Part shown: one piece after another, positions 44,523 through 57,815 of the stretch | How positions within the stretch are numbered: the first letter of the stretch is position 1 | Layout of the letters: the number at the start of each line of letters is the position of its first letter | Made by a program: the position numbers and the translations under genes | Notes under the pieces: generated by a model | Databases searched by the model: none | Seen by the model: only the letters and a program-made list of their open reading frames with translations | Told to the model about the DNA's origin: nothing | Source of the DNA: Temnopleurus reevesii | Lineage: Eukaryota > Echinodermata > Echinoidea > Temnopleuroida > Temnopleuridae | DNA: 64,000 nucleotides | Assembly (NCBI GenBank): GCA_036244855.1 | Contig: BQKZ01002395.1 | Location: forward strand, 1-64,000 | Direction of reading: 5' to 3'

Positions 44523-46199
44523 GGTTTTTACATGTATTTGCCAAGTAATAACCGTGGATAAATCTCATGAAGGAAAAAAAAATCTCCAGTAAAAGGTGCT
44601 TTCCCTTATCATAAATTTTCTTATTCTATGAAGAGTTCTTATCTGTCGATATTTTCTGTAAAATTTGATCGGGTTTGAAATAATCTTTTTGTAATAGGAA
44701 TCTTCTTCAAAATCAAGGGGGTGTAAGATTTTCACAACTGGGAAGTATTTTAAATCCGGAAAAATTACACTTGAAAGCATATTATGGAAAGTAAAGAGTG
44801 TGTGTTTGTGTGTGTGTGTGGGGGGGGGGCGGGGTTGTGGCTGGTATTACCGCATTTAACTCGTTGTGCGTTCACCCGTAAACCCCCTGTGTGTTGCATT
44901 AGTTAAGGAGTGTACATGTTTGTATGGGCGAATCTGTGCAAAAGTGCGAAGAAAACGGGCCAACGGATGTTCATTGACACAAAGAAAACGTGAAATGAGT
45001 TAAGAATATCCTTACGCTCTCAGAAATATATGCTATGATTTGTCTACTCCTTGTCTCAAACCCCCCTAAGGAAAACAGGATATAATTCATCAAATTATAA
45101 AAGATAATTCATATTTGCCAACTTGTCAGCTCCTCTCTTCACTCTAAAACACTGCGCTATTATAATCAGGGTTTGAGTCTAATCGGTGGCTGTATTTTAG
45201 GATTGTGTCCATAAATGACTTCCTGTCGAGAAATTGGCAACTAATAATAGATGGATGACCTTCGTAGATTGAGGTCGCTGAATGGAATATGGGCATTGAC
45301 AATTATGTTGGATGGGATGTTTTTATTTATGAATAACAACGTTGTGTTATTAAATTGCACAAAACACACATTTTTCTTCTTTTTATGTACTTCTAACATT
45401 TCAGTATATATTTAGCATTTATAATATTAGTTATGTTCCAAAGTTGATATCTTCTAAAGATGCACTTTAGGCCCCAATATGGGTCATGATATTCGGAAAT
45501 AAGTGGTAATAGTAAATAGGAAGTCAATAATATAATATGAGGTACAATACATGATTGACAAGGCAGGGCTACAGGTATGTTTCAGAAACATACAAGGAGT
45601 CAGTATCAACACTGTCCAATTTTCACTCAGACTTTCAGAAATAATGTAATATAAGGTAATTTATGAGAACAGCCTATTAGTATAAAAGTCTCTGGATTGG
45701 CAATTTGAATAGTTTAATCTTGATATTTGTGTTTTTTGTAAGAAATAATTTGAGATTAATATTTACAAATTTATAATAAAAATATCATTTACCACAAATA
45801 CTAGTAGTGATTTTTTTCCACATATCGATAATATTGCATATAGTGGAGTGTCTGTCAAATGTAAGATATTTGCTTACAAGTTTACATTTGCCTTAATTCA
45901 TATTTTTACATTAGAGCTTTTTAAACAGCCAAGGTTTTTCATTTTTAAGGCCATTAATTTTGATGGATAATTTAGTAATTACATATGAAACCATGTATTT
46001 AAATCATTAACTGGCTCCCCCGGTCTAGAGTTGGTCTTTAAATGTCAAACAGGGGTCTGTCTGAGGCGGAGCGAGCCGTTTTTAGCTGCCACCTTTGCCT
46101 TCATTCCTCACAGATAGAGACTGGAGGAAAAGACAACCCCCTCCACGACTTCCTGTCACTCATCGTTACCATAGCGATAGGGGCCAACATCGTTCCTAT
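44523..46199. other. Spacer, nothing recognised
   Basis: It contains a (TG)n plus G-tract at about 44800-44830. No conserved ORF, element end or RNA gene was seen. Confidence 0.4.
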
Positions 46200-46660
46200 C
46201 GCATGCTCCCATGCCCTCCTTCTGCCGTGCGATTCGCTCTTGCTTGCTTTCTCTCTCCTTGTCTCTTTCTCGCTCTCTCTCTCCATCCCTCCCTTTCAAA
46301 CCCTCCATCATTGGCTCCATTATCTTCATCCCCTCCTTTTTCTCTCTCAATCAAGCTTGTTCTTCACCTCTTCCCTATGACGATCTTGCTTCTACAAATA
46401 TTTTTTTCAACACTTTCAGCCTTCTTTTTTCCTTCCCATCTTCCAATATCTTCCCCTCTTTCATTCCTCAATTACTCCCCATATCCCCCTTCCTCCAATC
46501 CCCTCCCAAAATTACAGCCTCCATCCCCTTTCTCCAGAATCTTTCTCATTGCTCTTTCTAGACTTCTTGTTTTTTCTACCCTCTCTCTCTCTTTCTCCAT
46601 ACATCTCTTTTGCCCTCTCACAATCTCTCATCTTACTCCCTTGCTTCAACCCTACTCATG
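46200..46660. repeat. Pyrimidine-rich (CT) tract
   Basis: Long CT-rich low-complexity sequence with repeated 'tctctctc' and 'ccctcc'. The long + frames across it (Ser/Leu/Pro/Phe-rich) are explained by composition. Confidence 0.75.
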
Positions 46661-48409
46661 TTAAACATTAAATATTCCCATTGCCTCTTTTTCGTAAACT
46701 GTGGTGAACAATTTGTGGTGACAGGGGAAATTTGGAGCCTTTTCCTGAGCTGTCCTTGTGTCTCGTTTCCACGTGATCAATTAATCCCATTATTGAAAGT
46801 GAGTCAAGTTTTGGTCTTGGAAATGAACTTTCTTTAGCATTTTGCCTGTCTTCTTCATCTGCGCTCATTATCAGCTGATGTTTCTTCAGAGGGATAAAGT
46901 CAAATTAATGCTGTGGTTAGAACTTACATGTTCTTCTGTGACGGGATATACTCTTATAGAACGGGACCTGCTTGGATTTACAAGCGAGCACATTCTACAA
47001 AGATTACTTTTCCTCTAAATTGGAACATTCGATGGATTAGTCAACGATTTGGGATATTTTGGAATGATTTGTGAAGGAACCAGCTCCATGGGATGAAATT
47101 ACGTTGAGGTTAAACAACCGTCTTCTTATGTTGATCAATACAATTGGATAAGCAGCTGTTTCACTTAACTGTGATATTCTTTTGGACAGGTATCAGAAAT
47201 TCAATTCTGGTTCACACATTTTATCAAGTGGTGAGTTTCTTGTCATTAAGAGAAATATTTTAACATAGCAATGGCAGTGATATGCACTGTGATGAGCACT
47301 GTGTAATTATTATTATTAGATTTATATAGATTTGTAGAAATTCAAGGAGTAAATTTCTCTCTTACTCTGAACTTTTGTTCAGTATTATGTAGTTCATTGG
47401 TATTGTCTTTGAAAGATTTAAAAAATACTCTGTAGGATTATATTCTAAGTGGGGCACACTTTTTTAGGGCAAAAATTTCATAGATGGTGACTAATATTTT
47501 ACTTTTGGGTCGTTATTTGACATGTTTGACTCAATTTGTCTTTTTAATAGAAACTGAAGATATATTGATCTACAGATGAAATTGTAATTATAGATGATTT
47601 TCCTTCAGATACAAGAAGAATACACCCAAAAATGAAATGTGTATAAATGTTGGAATATTGTTTTTACATCAATCATTAGCAATTTTTGAGGCAAAATAGT
47701 CATCCATTAGACAAGTGCTTTTCACATTCTGTGAAATATCAAAGGCTTTTAAATTGATTTTTGTTTTGTAAAAATGATCTTCAGATATTATGTGAATGCA
47801 AATGGAAAAGCATAGATTTGCCCATTTGCACTGTATGCTATCTTATCTAATTCATTTATTACATGTGAGTGTTACTGTTTAACTTGATGAATGAACCCAA
47901 AACAAATTTGATCTCTAGGTGTCCCATGTGTATTAGGAAAATGTCTCCCTCTATCAGAGGTTTCATCAGTCTTCCATGATATGATACTACCTACATTCAT
48001 GAAGGCCTATCGGAGGCCTATACGTATGGCTATCCAGCGTGAAATATCAAGGCATATGATGAATGCTATGCTTGTACGTATCCACACTAACAAAATCATA
48101 CCTGTATTATAATGTACATATTATGCACAAACCAAGAAAGCAAAACAAAATAGAATGACACATTTTTGTCTAAAAAGTAAAAAAAAAAAAAAGAAGTAAA
48201 ACAAATAATCATTAAAACAAGTTGACAGCAGATTTTGTGGAATTTAGGTTATGTATATGTTTTTAAATATTTTTATCAGATTTTTTTCTATAAAACCAAA
48301 TTAGCAATATGTTTGAATGAAGTGTACATTAAAATGTGAATGATGCACAGCTGTTAAAGAAAACATGACAACAAATGACCTTTCACTCGTAATGAAAGCC
48401 TCAAAGTTG
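46661..48409. other. Spacer, nothing recognised
   Basis: AT-rich with random short ORFs. An A-tract lies near 48180-48192. Confidence 0.4.
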
Positions 48410-48838
48410 AATTCTCCCCACCGACTATTGTTAAATCGAAGCCTATGAGGGCGTCAACAATTTTTAGAGAAAATAATTATGTGAAGCCGGGACGGTCAAT
48501 TCCGTTTCTGGTTCTGCTCACGTGTATTTGTATGGGACTTTGTTTCACCGACTCCATAGCTTCATTTTAAATGCTCATACATGTATATATATCTTTTAGC
48601 TTGAGTTTGTTTTTTTCTTCACATGCTACGTTTTATTATATAATGGATTTTTCTGTGAGGCAGCAGAGTGCACATCGGACGACGCGAGAAGGAGAAAATT
48701 GACAAATATCCATGGATGAGAGCTGTGACCTGTGCATGTATCACATGTACCGGATGTATGCTTCCTGGCTTCAGAGGTTCGATACTGGAAGTATCGATCA
48801 ATATCACTTGGTATCGCCCATAGTCGGCGGGGAGAATT
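48410..48838. mobile_element. AATTCTCCC-family MITE, copy 3 (429 bp)
   Basis: The ends 'aattctccccaccgactatt' and 'atagtcggcggggagaatt' are inverted repeats. The sequence tracks the copy at 17506-17930 almost base for base ('gtcaacaatttttagagaaa', 'aaattgacaaatatccatgg', 'cacttggtatcgccc'), indicating recent common origin. Confidence 0.88.
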
Positions 48839-48964
48839 CATATGGAAATACATGTAAACCTTATGAATATTCTGGAACAGTTGGTAACTGTCGTGTTGAG
48901 AGTTTGAATATTGCCTTATCACATATAATGCAAGTATGACTTTGTTGGTTACCTGCCATTACTA

Positions 48965-49384
48965 TTAAATTACACCGGGACAATGATGTACAGTCAGTAA
49001 ATGAAGAAAAATCAGGTGAACAAACTGAAAACTTGAGCAAAATCGGATAATCTGTTCAAAAGTTATGAATTTTCAAAGTTATCATTTCCACCTGTGCTAG
49101 GCATCCTTTAATTGGCATGCATATAGCTAATTAGCATAATCTGTGATGTCATACATGGAGAACTCCTCATTCACTTTGTATATAAATTTAATTTATGTTG
49201 GCAGCCATTTTTTGCCTGTACGTTTGCCAATTTAAGGAGCCCATGAGGGGTTTGAATAAAAACTTTGAAAATTCACAACTTTTGAATGGATTATCTAATT
49301 TTGTTCAAATTTTCACAGTTTGTTCATCTTATTTTTCTTCATTTAATGATAGCACTTTAATGTCTGATTGTAGTTCCCCTTTAA
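48965..49384. mobile_element. TTAA-flanked long-TIR element, 420 bp
   Basis: TTAA lies at 48965-48968 and 49381-49384. The left arm 'gaacaaactgaaaacttgag' and 'aaaagttatgaattttcaaa' mirrors the right arm 'tttgaaaattcacaactttt' and 'aaattttcacagtttgttc'. The arms are about 100-120 bp. It belongs to the group of 23990, 25339 and 29357. Confidence 0.82.
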
Positions 49385-50929
49385 GCAAAGAATAATGGAA
49401 TCACGTGGCCATTTCCATTGCTCTGAGCTTTGTGGTGATATCAGAAACCAAAGAATTATGGCTTGACCTGTGAATCGTCCCTGATTTCAAAAGCAATACA
49501 AATGAGTATTGGAATCACATTCTGGATTCAATGAAAACTAATGATTAAATGTGTTGCAGGAAATAGCCAAAAATATTAAAATATATTGCTTGGGGAGTGT
49601 ATTATTTGAGCTTTTAGGTCCAAGCTTAATATGTAACTTGGAGGGGTTATTTTGTTGAAATGAAATTACTTCTATTCCAATATCATGACTCAAATGATAA
49701 TTAAACAACTTACTTAAAAGTGAGACAATTAGACTCATCTGTGATTCACTAGTGGATTAAAGTATCAGAAAAATGATTCTTATCATGTTCATGTCGTAAT
49801 CTCAGACTGCATTAGGAGATCGGGACAATTGGTCGAAACGCGAGACTCATTGGAAGATTAATATCAGACAAATTTACGCCCGAATGTTGAATTTTGATCC
49901 TGTAAAGAATTTCATAATTTGCTGGGGAATATGATATGAAATAGAGTTTATATTTCAATACCCTAACAGAATATTATGACACATTTTTAAGCTTTTACTG
50001 CATTGTCATTTTGTAAACCTAACCATGATAGGCAACTAATCTAATTATTTCATTTGGAGCTAGAAGGACTTTATCTATAGATCTGTATCATTTTCGGTAA
50101 TATGTTTCTTTAGCTCTCAACAGGCACTTTAGTTCTCATCAGGGCATTTAATCATTTCATTTAGCCTGTGGCTTTATGATCAATCTTTCCAATTTTATGT
50201 AGCTGATTATTTCATTTGCGTTCAGTGTATTTGTTTCTGAAACTCCACACAGGACACAATGTTCTGCTTTTCATGATTCTTTTGTTTGAAAAAGAACAAA
50301 ACTTTGATATATCGGAGTAGAGATTTGACAATTCAAGGATGAACGTTGCTCACATCTGAGAGTGAATGTGCTACATAATAATTTCTTGGTTGTTGGAAGG
50401 AAATAATCACCACAATTCCTCTCCGGTAAGTGTGCTTACATCAACCCTCTGAAGCATTCCATAATTTTGTTCATTTCCCTCATTGATATGAGCCACAATA
50501 ACGTTCCAGATTGAACTGGAATATTCTGTATTTCAGGTATGAAGTAGATTCTTGAGTTAAGTGTTGTCTTTTTTTTCATTCTGACTACAGATAGATGTTC
50601 CAGCACTTTATTGTTTCTCAGGACACTGGATCAAATTTTTAATTTCTAAATCAGCAATTTTGTACCAAAAAATTTTAAAAAAAGAGGAGAAAATAGATAA
50701 TATACCCACTTGAAAGCATACATGTATCCTACATTGTCATCTGTGCATTGTCAATTGAGGCATTTGTTTGAGAATATCCTTTTTTCATTGCAATGTTTTT
50801 CATATTTGACATTGGCAAATCATCTAAAAAAATGTTTCAGTGTGTGTGAGCCTTTTGATATTATCAACAATATCTGAAAATTTGAAAGGATAAAATAATT
50901 AACTATCCTGAAAGACCACCGACAGATCA
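49385..50929. other. Spacer, nothing recognised
   Basis: AT-rich with no identifiable gene or element. Confidence 0.4.
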
Positions 50930-51035
50930 GTACTGAGAAAGGATGTGTGGTTTTGGGCCAGGGAAACAATCGCCCTCTACTCTCCTAAGCTCCCTGCAGA
51001 GGTTTATCTGTGCATGGTATGTTACGGTAGAGTTA
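50930..51035. repeat. Dispersed repeat, copy 1 (related to 54915-55020)
   Basis: The run 'gccagggaaacaatcgccct', 'ctaagctccctgcagaggtt' and 'gtagagttaagct' has a diverged counterpart 'gccagagaaatgattaccct', 'cgaagctccccacagaggtt', 'gtagagagttaagct' at 54940-55018. The borders are not defined. Confidence 0.6.
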
Positions 51036-51239
51036 AGCTCCAGGCTAGTTGCTTATAAATTGAATGTTATTGATCTCCACTGCTATGCTAGAAACTCGCA
51101 ATCACACAAGCAAGCACGAGCGCAGCAGAATATGCTGCATGTTTGGCTTAACATTTAAGGGTGAGAGTCACTTAGGACAGGTTCACAATGTTGCTAGTGT
51201 CATAATACATGCCTGTATGGTTTTTTCAAATCCAAAAGG

Positions 51240-51340
51240 ACCATCCGGGTATTTTCATAGTACACCAGGTGTGCGCATTGTTCACACTGCGCGAGATCAC
51301 TTACTTACAGTGTACCAGAAAAATACCCAGATGATGAACA
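51240..51340. mobile_element. Small inverted-repeat element or hairpin
   Basis: 'ccgggtattttcatagtaca' mirrors 'tgtaccagaaaaatacccag' about 80 bp away, with a GC-rich middle ('gtgcgcattgttcacactgc'). It is probably a very short MITE. Confidence 0.5.
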
Positions 51341-54300
51341 ACTGTAAAGGCACATATTACTGTTAAACTGATTTTTGGTTGATACCAGAACTAGTTTAAA
51401 AGGTTACCTAACCCTTTTAGTATTTCTTTCCAACGAATGTACAAGTTGTTAGTGGCATTCTTTAAGCCTTTCACTAACAAATGAACTACAATATTTGGAA
51501 TTCAAATTGCATGCATGACTTGTTATGTCGCCTAAATATTGGGCAAGATTTTGGGTTGTCAATAACATTACATGTAGCACATCTATTAGTAAAATCTCGT
51601 GTTGTAGTTCAAAATTTTAATAATCAGTTTACTCTGTTAGGAGAGCACAGGCTGATGTTGTGACTTTTGCAAAGATTTTTGTGTTTACGTACGTATACTT
51701 AATATGTAATCTGTTTTCATCAGCTCCCAATAACAACTAATTGTTTTCAATGAATTTCAACTTAAGTGCCCATATTATTGTGCTTGTCCTTAAAGCTAAA
51801 ATGGACATTTAATTTTAAGATTTAGTTTTAAAAGGAATCTACAGAATTATAGTTTAATTTACAGTAGAAGAGACAAAAGTCTTTTGATGGAATGTGAATA
51901 TCGAGAGAGCAACCATCATTTTAATTTACTGAAAATCTTATCGGTTAAAGCGACTTTATGACTGTGACAGTGTTCACATCTACCGGTACACTAGCTTTCT
52001 GTTAGATATACTTTCATTAAACTATAGTTTATATACCTGTATAGTCTATAGATGTGACAGCTCTTAGCCCCCTCTTTTCTCAGATTATATGGGCACACAA
52101 TCTCTTTCTCTCTCTTTAATCCTGAGACTTCTTATTCAACCGTATCTGTCTCATGTGTACACATACTCCTGAAGTTCTTTAAGATTCTTTGTAGAAAATG
52201 CTATGCATGATATCATATATGTCCCCCTCTCTGTCTTTCTCTCTGTCATCTGATGTTTCTTATTTCTCCTTCCCATTCTCTCCTGTCCCCTTCTCTCTAT
52301 CCCTCTCTCCCAGCACCTAATCTCTTTATTTTCCTCTCTTTCTGTCTCTCTTTGGCCCCTTCTTCAAGTTCCCCCTTCCCTTTCGTTTCCTGTGACTCAC
52401 ATGCTGTCATTTCATGAGTTTCTGCCCTCTGTGCAGTCTACACACTTCCCCCATTCAAAAAGTTGAAGAGCCATGGGTCGGCGATGGGGGTGGGGGGACG
52501 GGTAGGGGGGCATTGGATAAGGACAAGCACCCCAGCCTATTACCCCTCATTCGAAAGCATGCTGATACATTTCGTAATCCACTCTTAATCAATTATGTAT
52601 CTCAAACACAGTTCAATTGCTTCTATTTCCTCTCTATCCTCTATGCAATGCCAGTGAGTCTGAGAAGGAAAACATCCCAAAATAACCCGAGGAAAAAATT
52701 ATTTTTGATGACATCTTCGTAGGTGTTGAGAGAGAGGCTAGTGGGCAAGAAATCGTAGGCAGGGGGGCAAGTGGCCAGGAAGAGGTCGTTTAAATTGTCA
52801 CATTGCGGCTGGCATGTTGCATATTAAATGGGCATATCCAGTTTTGTTTGGATAATTTGCGGGTGAATTAACCTCGAAACTACCGAGCTACGTATGTATC
52901 CTAGACCTCATATTTTTATTCCTTCCGTTATAGCATTAACGGAACCCACCGTCTTCCATCAGTTTGGATCTAAACCCCTGGCATGCACTGTAAGACGAAG
53001 GTCTGCCAGTGTCTTGTTATCTTAGTTGTGCTAACATTGGGATAGGGGACACGGTGTGAATTCCATTCCCTGTCCAAGGAGTGCAGGTGAAGTGAAAATG
53101 ATCAAGGTTCTTTGAGCATCTTATCGGAGGATATCGTTAGCCTCCAGATCTTGGCAGGGATACAATCCTAATATCAGTAGGTGATCTTGAGGTGACTTTA
53201 AGTTGGGGGAAACTGAAGAAGCTATGGAGATTTCCGGCTGAAGGTGATCACATCTCTGCTCCAATGATATCAATGTTGGACTCATTTCCTACAAAGTTTC
53301 CTTCAGGGTATATCCAGATTGTTGATCTTACACGTATTTCAGTTGGTGGGACTCTTGAGAGACAAATCCTCATCAGAGATAGTAGTACTATCCTCTGGAC
53401 TGACGGCCATTGCTCTACAATTGCTGCATAATTGAGGAAGATACTTGATATTTATTAATAAATTGTTCTCCTAATTGCTTCTCTGTTACTGAAGCGAGAA
53501 AGTTTGAGCTTGTATTGAGACGACACAGGAGCAGATGGACTGGTAATTCATCCCTGACCAAAATAACTATTTTTTCATTTCCAAACTGACCCTAAATTCT
53601 TTGAGTTTATGAAGTTGGTGATCTTGCTCAACAGTTTGATTCGAGAGAGAGACTTTTTGTGGCGTGTTTCATTCAATTTGAATATTTATGTCAGGAGAAG
53701 AAGGGAGAAAGAGGGACTGCCATTTAACGTCACCATCCGAAAGAAGCAACCAAGGTTGGAACCCTCATAGCAGGAACCAACCCAAGAAACCAAATTGATT
53801 TCAGGTGCACACCACGGCAGGTCCTGAAACCTTTAAGAGGTCAAATGACTATCTTGCTGGAACCTTTGCAATCTATTTAACAGCACCATCATCACTTCTA
53901 GAATTAATGCAGGAGGAATCCCCAAATGTTCTAAATTTATCCAGAGATTCCTTGATAACAAAACTCATCGGACTCAACACATGATCAAGGAGCCTTGATT
54001 GGATTTCATGCTTCGTATACCTATGATCATTAAGCACCAGTTGTCAACAATATCTTGAATGACTTCATGATTCCTAAATGTTTGACCTAGGACTGATACA
54101 AGTTCCTTGGATAGCTTTCCTTCATTGACTCTCGCCTACCCCACACTGTCTATAATTGATAAGACGTGTCTAAGTGGGACTATTGGATTTCAAAACACGG
54201 AGGTGACCTTCGAAGGTCCTCTTCCTCTTCATCTCTCTAGTGTCAAGTCCTGTGCATCCTGTGGCTGCAGTGAATCCTCCATCTTAGTTGGGAAGTCTAG

Positions 54301-54914
54301 GTCCTGAGAGATTACTGAGAATTGTCCGAGGTCCGTAGAGGTTACTGAGAGGTGTTCCATTCACATTTGTGAGGAGTTTTGAGCTAATGTGGATATTGCT
54401 ATAGTAGACAGGAGCGGAAGCAGATCTACAGGATGTCCAAGAAGTTAGTATTTGAGCATTTTTTTGTCGTGTTCATGTTAAGAAAGTATGACTTTTATCA
54501 CTACAATGATAGTTTTTCCACCCATAAATCTCTGCAATGGTACCTCTTTTGCATTGTACAATCAACAATTTTGTTTATACGATGAATTACTGTATTAAGT
54601 TAAGCATAAATTCACACCATACTTTATGAAATGAGCTTGATAATTTATTTGATACAGTGTGTGCATAGTTGTATTTACATCTAGTTAACCATTCTCATAT
54701 TTATGATGAAAATATTTTTAGCAGTATTTCCATATTGATAAATAGATCTTTGATGGATAATGTGTTTTTAGAGGCATTTTTTAGCAATGCTACATCATTG
54801 CAAAACCAGTTTTAATATGTGTGATCCAGCCCTGGTGTGAACTATCTGATATCTATGAAAATCTGAAAATGTGACAGAAAAAAATAAACATATTATCCAA
54901 AAGAGAACAGCACT
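51341..54914. other. Long spacer, no gene recognised
   Basis: A CT-rich tract lies at about 52080-52390 and G-rich patches at 52480-52520. The + frame 53192-53431 is open but shows no family features. Nothing else was identified. Confidence 0.4.
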
Positions 54915-55020
54915 CTGAAACTCTTGGCTTTTAGCCAGAGAAATGATTACCCTCTGCTCACCGAAGCTCCCCACAGAGGTTCATTCGTGCACAGTTCGTT
55001 GCAGTAGAGAGTTAAGCTGG
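54915..55020. repeat. Dispersed repeat, copy 2
   Basis: Diverged counterpart of 50930-51035, as described there. Confidence 0.6.
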
Positions 55021-55802
55021 TAAAGATTTGGAATAATGAACATTGCATGGGATGAGCTATATTTTACTTTGATTCTCAACAATGTTATCCATTGCCTTTG
55101 TGATGGGTAAAACATTGAAGGTCTCCGTGGACTTTGTATAAATTCACATCGTTCGCTAATAAATCAGCTTGATGATTCAGCGTTTATGCTGTAGGATTTA
55201 AGTTGTAGTTCAGACCAATCTCGGATTCATGATTAAGAATATTTCTAGCCCCCATTTCCCTGTTAAGAAGTATATAGTAAAACATGAAGGTCTCCGTGGA
55301 CTTTGCAGAAATTCACATCGTTCGTTAATAAATGAACTTGATGATCAAGGTGTAGATTTAAGATGTACAACTGTAGTTCGAACCGGTCTCAGATTCATGA
55401 TTAAAAATATGATTAAGAATATTTCCAGCTCATTGCCCCATTACGAAGTAGCTCTACAATTTATATAAAAGTATGAGTAAAACATTGAAGGTCTCCATGG
55501 ACTTTGCATACATTCACATGGTGTGGTAATAAATGAGTTTTATGATTCAGAGTTTACGTTGTGGGAGTTAGGTCAAATCAGTTTCAGATTCATGATCAAA
55601 AATATTCTTAGACCCATTGCCCTATTATGAGTAGATCTACAATGCATTTGTGTAATAGAACTAGAAGTATATTCAAACTAGTCTCAGATTCATGGTTAAA
55701 TTTTTTAATACCCCATTAGGAAGTAGATCTTCAATGCATTTGCATGATAGTACTGGTAAAACATTGAAGGTCTTCATGGACTTTGCATAAATGCACATTT
55801 AA

Positions 55803-55860
55803 CGTTTATAAATTTATTTATTTATTTATTTATTATTTATTTATTTATTTATTTATTTCT
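55803..55860. repeat. (ATTT)n microsatellite
   Basis: About 14 units of ATTT with one interruption, inside a unit of the tandem array. Confidence 0.92.
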
Positions 55861-56249
55861 GCACATTTCATAGTTACAATCACATGGAGATACAAAGTAT
55901 TACATAGTGATGAGGATTTGCATTTCCAATACATTGGTTATTACCGAAATATGCAGAGGTTTGACAAAATAAGCTTAAAGCTTGATACATATTGCCACAC
56001 CATTAAATGAGCTTGACGATTCAGAGTGTTCATTGTAGGATTTAAGATGATGTTCAAACCAGTCTCAGATTCATGATTTAAATATATTTAGCCCCATTGA
56101 CCTGATAAGAAGTAGATCTTCTATGCGTTTGTGTAATAGTACGAGTAAAACATTGAAGGTCTCCATGGACTTTGCAGAAATTCACATCGTTCATTTATAA
56201 ATAATTTTGATGATTCAAAGTTTAGATTTAAAATGTTGTTATGATTTTT

Positions 56250-56292
56250 CATGCCTCCGCCACAGTAAGGTGGTGCCGGAGGCATTATTTAA
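56250..56292. repeat. Short perfect hairpin, ATGCCTCCGCCAC
   Basis: 'atgcctccgccac' and 'gtggtgccggaggcat' are inverted repeats with a short loop, forming a roughly 40-bp GC-rich foldback in AT-rich DNA. It looks like a very small insertion or a mobile-element end pair. Confidence 0.6.
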
Positions 56293-56859
56293 AGTTTACG
56301 TTGTTGGATTAAAGATGTATTTCAAACCAGTCTCAGATTCATGATCAACAAATATTTTTAGCCTCTCCTTTTTTGTATTTAGTGCAAGTAAAACATTGAA
56401 GGTCTCCGTGGACTTTGCATAAATTCACATCGTTCGCTAGTAAATCAGCTTGATAAATCAGAGTTTACACTAAAGGATTTAAGATGTAGTTCAGACTATT
56501 CTCAGATTCATGATTAAAAATATATCTAGCCCCCATTTTCCTGTTTCAAAACTTGTACATAGTAAAACATTGGAGGTCTCCCTTGACTTTGCATAAATTC
56601 ACATCGTTCGTTAATAAATGAACTCGATGATTCAGGGTGTACATTAGAGGATTTAGGTCAAACGTGCCTCANTACATTAGAGGATTTAGGTCAAACGTGC
56701 CTCATTTCCATTCATTTCCTGCCCAGACCATAGGTGAAATTTCCCAGCTGTACTCCACACACGTTAAGAATGATGTTTTAAAAATGATTTGAAATATAGG
56801 ATTCATTAATTAATGATTTTCATTAGACATAAGTTTGATGATATAGATGAAATTATCTT

Positions 56860-57235
56860 AAAGGTAGAATACTTCTTTTTCAGCCTAAAATTTGACTTTC
56901 TAAGATAGTTGTGTTATGTTGAAGAGTACTAAATGTTAGAATTTATCACCAATCAATTAAGCACAAAGATTGGTCATGATAAGCGCATTTATAGTTATTC
57001 CAATAATAATTCTTTTATTCGAGGCCTCGAATTAATGGACTGTGCGTTCAAAATTCAAAACAGCCATTGAATGTCTGTTGACCCGAGCGTGAGATTCTCT
57101 CTCGGTGCGTATTCCGCATGCTCTGTGTATGCTGCAGTGTATTGAAGTTCACGCTAAACATGCACAAACAGGGCTGTGTGTGTGAGTGTCATTGAGGTAT
57201 TTGCACTAGCCGTATCGCGATACCGTTGGCATGAT
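56860..57235. repeat. Dispersed repeat, copy 2
   Basis: Matches 41340-41800 ('aaaggtagaatacttctttt', 'gaagagtactaaatgttaga', 'ttccaataataattctt', 'gtgcgttcaaaattcaaaac') with the internal unit present once. It is absent from version B of the surrounding block, so its insertion is polymorphic between the two versions. Confidence 0.78.
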
Positions 57236-57815
57236 ACGGTGAGAAAGATGACTGGATTCCAAGTATTGTAGTCTTATTACTATCAAACGGTTTAGGGAAT
57301 ACCACGTAACTTTGTTCTGTAGCAAGAAAAGCACATAAATTTGAATATATAAAGTAAACCTGCCTATTGTGCAGTGCTGACTCTTGCAAATGAATGTAAT
57401 TGTCACCAGTTAAGATGCTTAGGTCTGTTTGTTCGCAGTAGGAAGTCTATTTTGTTTGACAAGCTGAATGGTCAAGATCAACCTTTAATTTTCAATTTGG
57501 AAATTAGGAGGAATACTTAGGGAAACTGCAGCCCCCATCTCTTTCAATAGATGCATGGAAGTACATGGTACATCTGTAGTATAAATTTTTAAACACTGCC
57601 CCTCCAGCTTTTCAGGATGTTCTGCGGTCCTGCATTACTGACATGTACAAATGTATTCTAAAACCTATGCATTGCATAATTTGTTATGTTCAGCTCGATG
57701 ATTCATTAGGATGAATGTTCGAGGGGAAAACTTTAAATATAAGATTAAGGGCATTGATCATGGGTTTAATCTGCAGTCAGGGTGTTGAATTTTTTGGCAA
57801 GAACTTGTAGTGTTA

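Larger units (their letters stand above)
55095..56671. repeat. Degenerate tandem array, seven units of about 170-390 bp
   Basis: The phrase 'ggtctccgtggactttgc' or a close variant recurs at about 55121, 55290, 55491, 55770, 56159, 56402 and 56576. Each is followed by 'ataaattcacatcgttcg', 'taataaatgaacttgatgat', 'gatttaagatgtagttcaga' and 'ctcagattcatgatt'. Base spacing is about 170-200 bp; longer intervals contain insertions such as the (ATTT)n tract and the hairpin at 56245-56295. Confidence 0.85.

Noticed and set aside
46042..46664. Overlapping Ser/Leu/Pro-rich frames of 112-189 codons
   Set aside because: CT-rich low-complexity DNA; frames are open in several registers because stop codons are rare in such composition.
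53192..53431. Possible exon (79-codon + frame)
   Set aside because: No family motif, no convincing splice signals at the ends, composition like the surrounding DNA.
55095..56671. CRISPR-like array of repeats with spacers
   Set aside because: Units are long, degenerate and of variable length in eukaryotic intergenic DNA; no short exact repeats, no cas genes.
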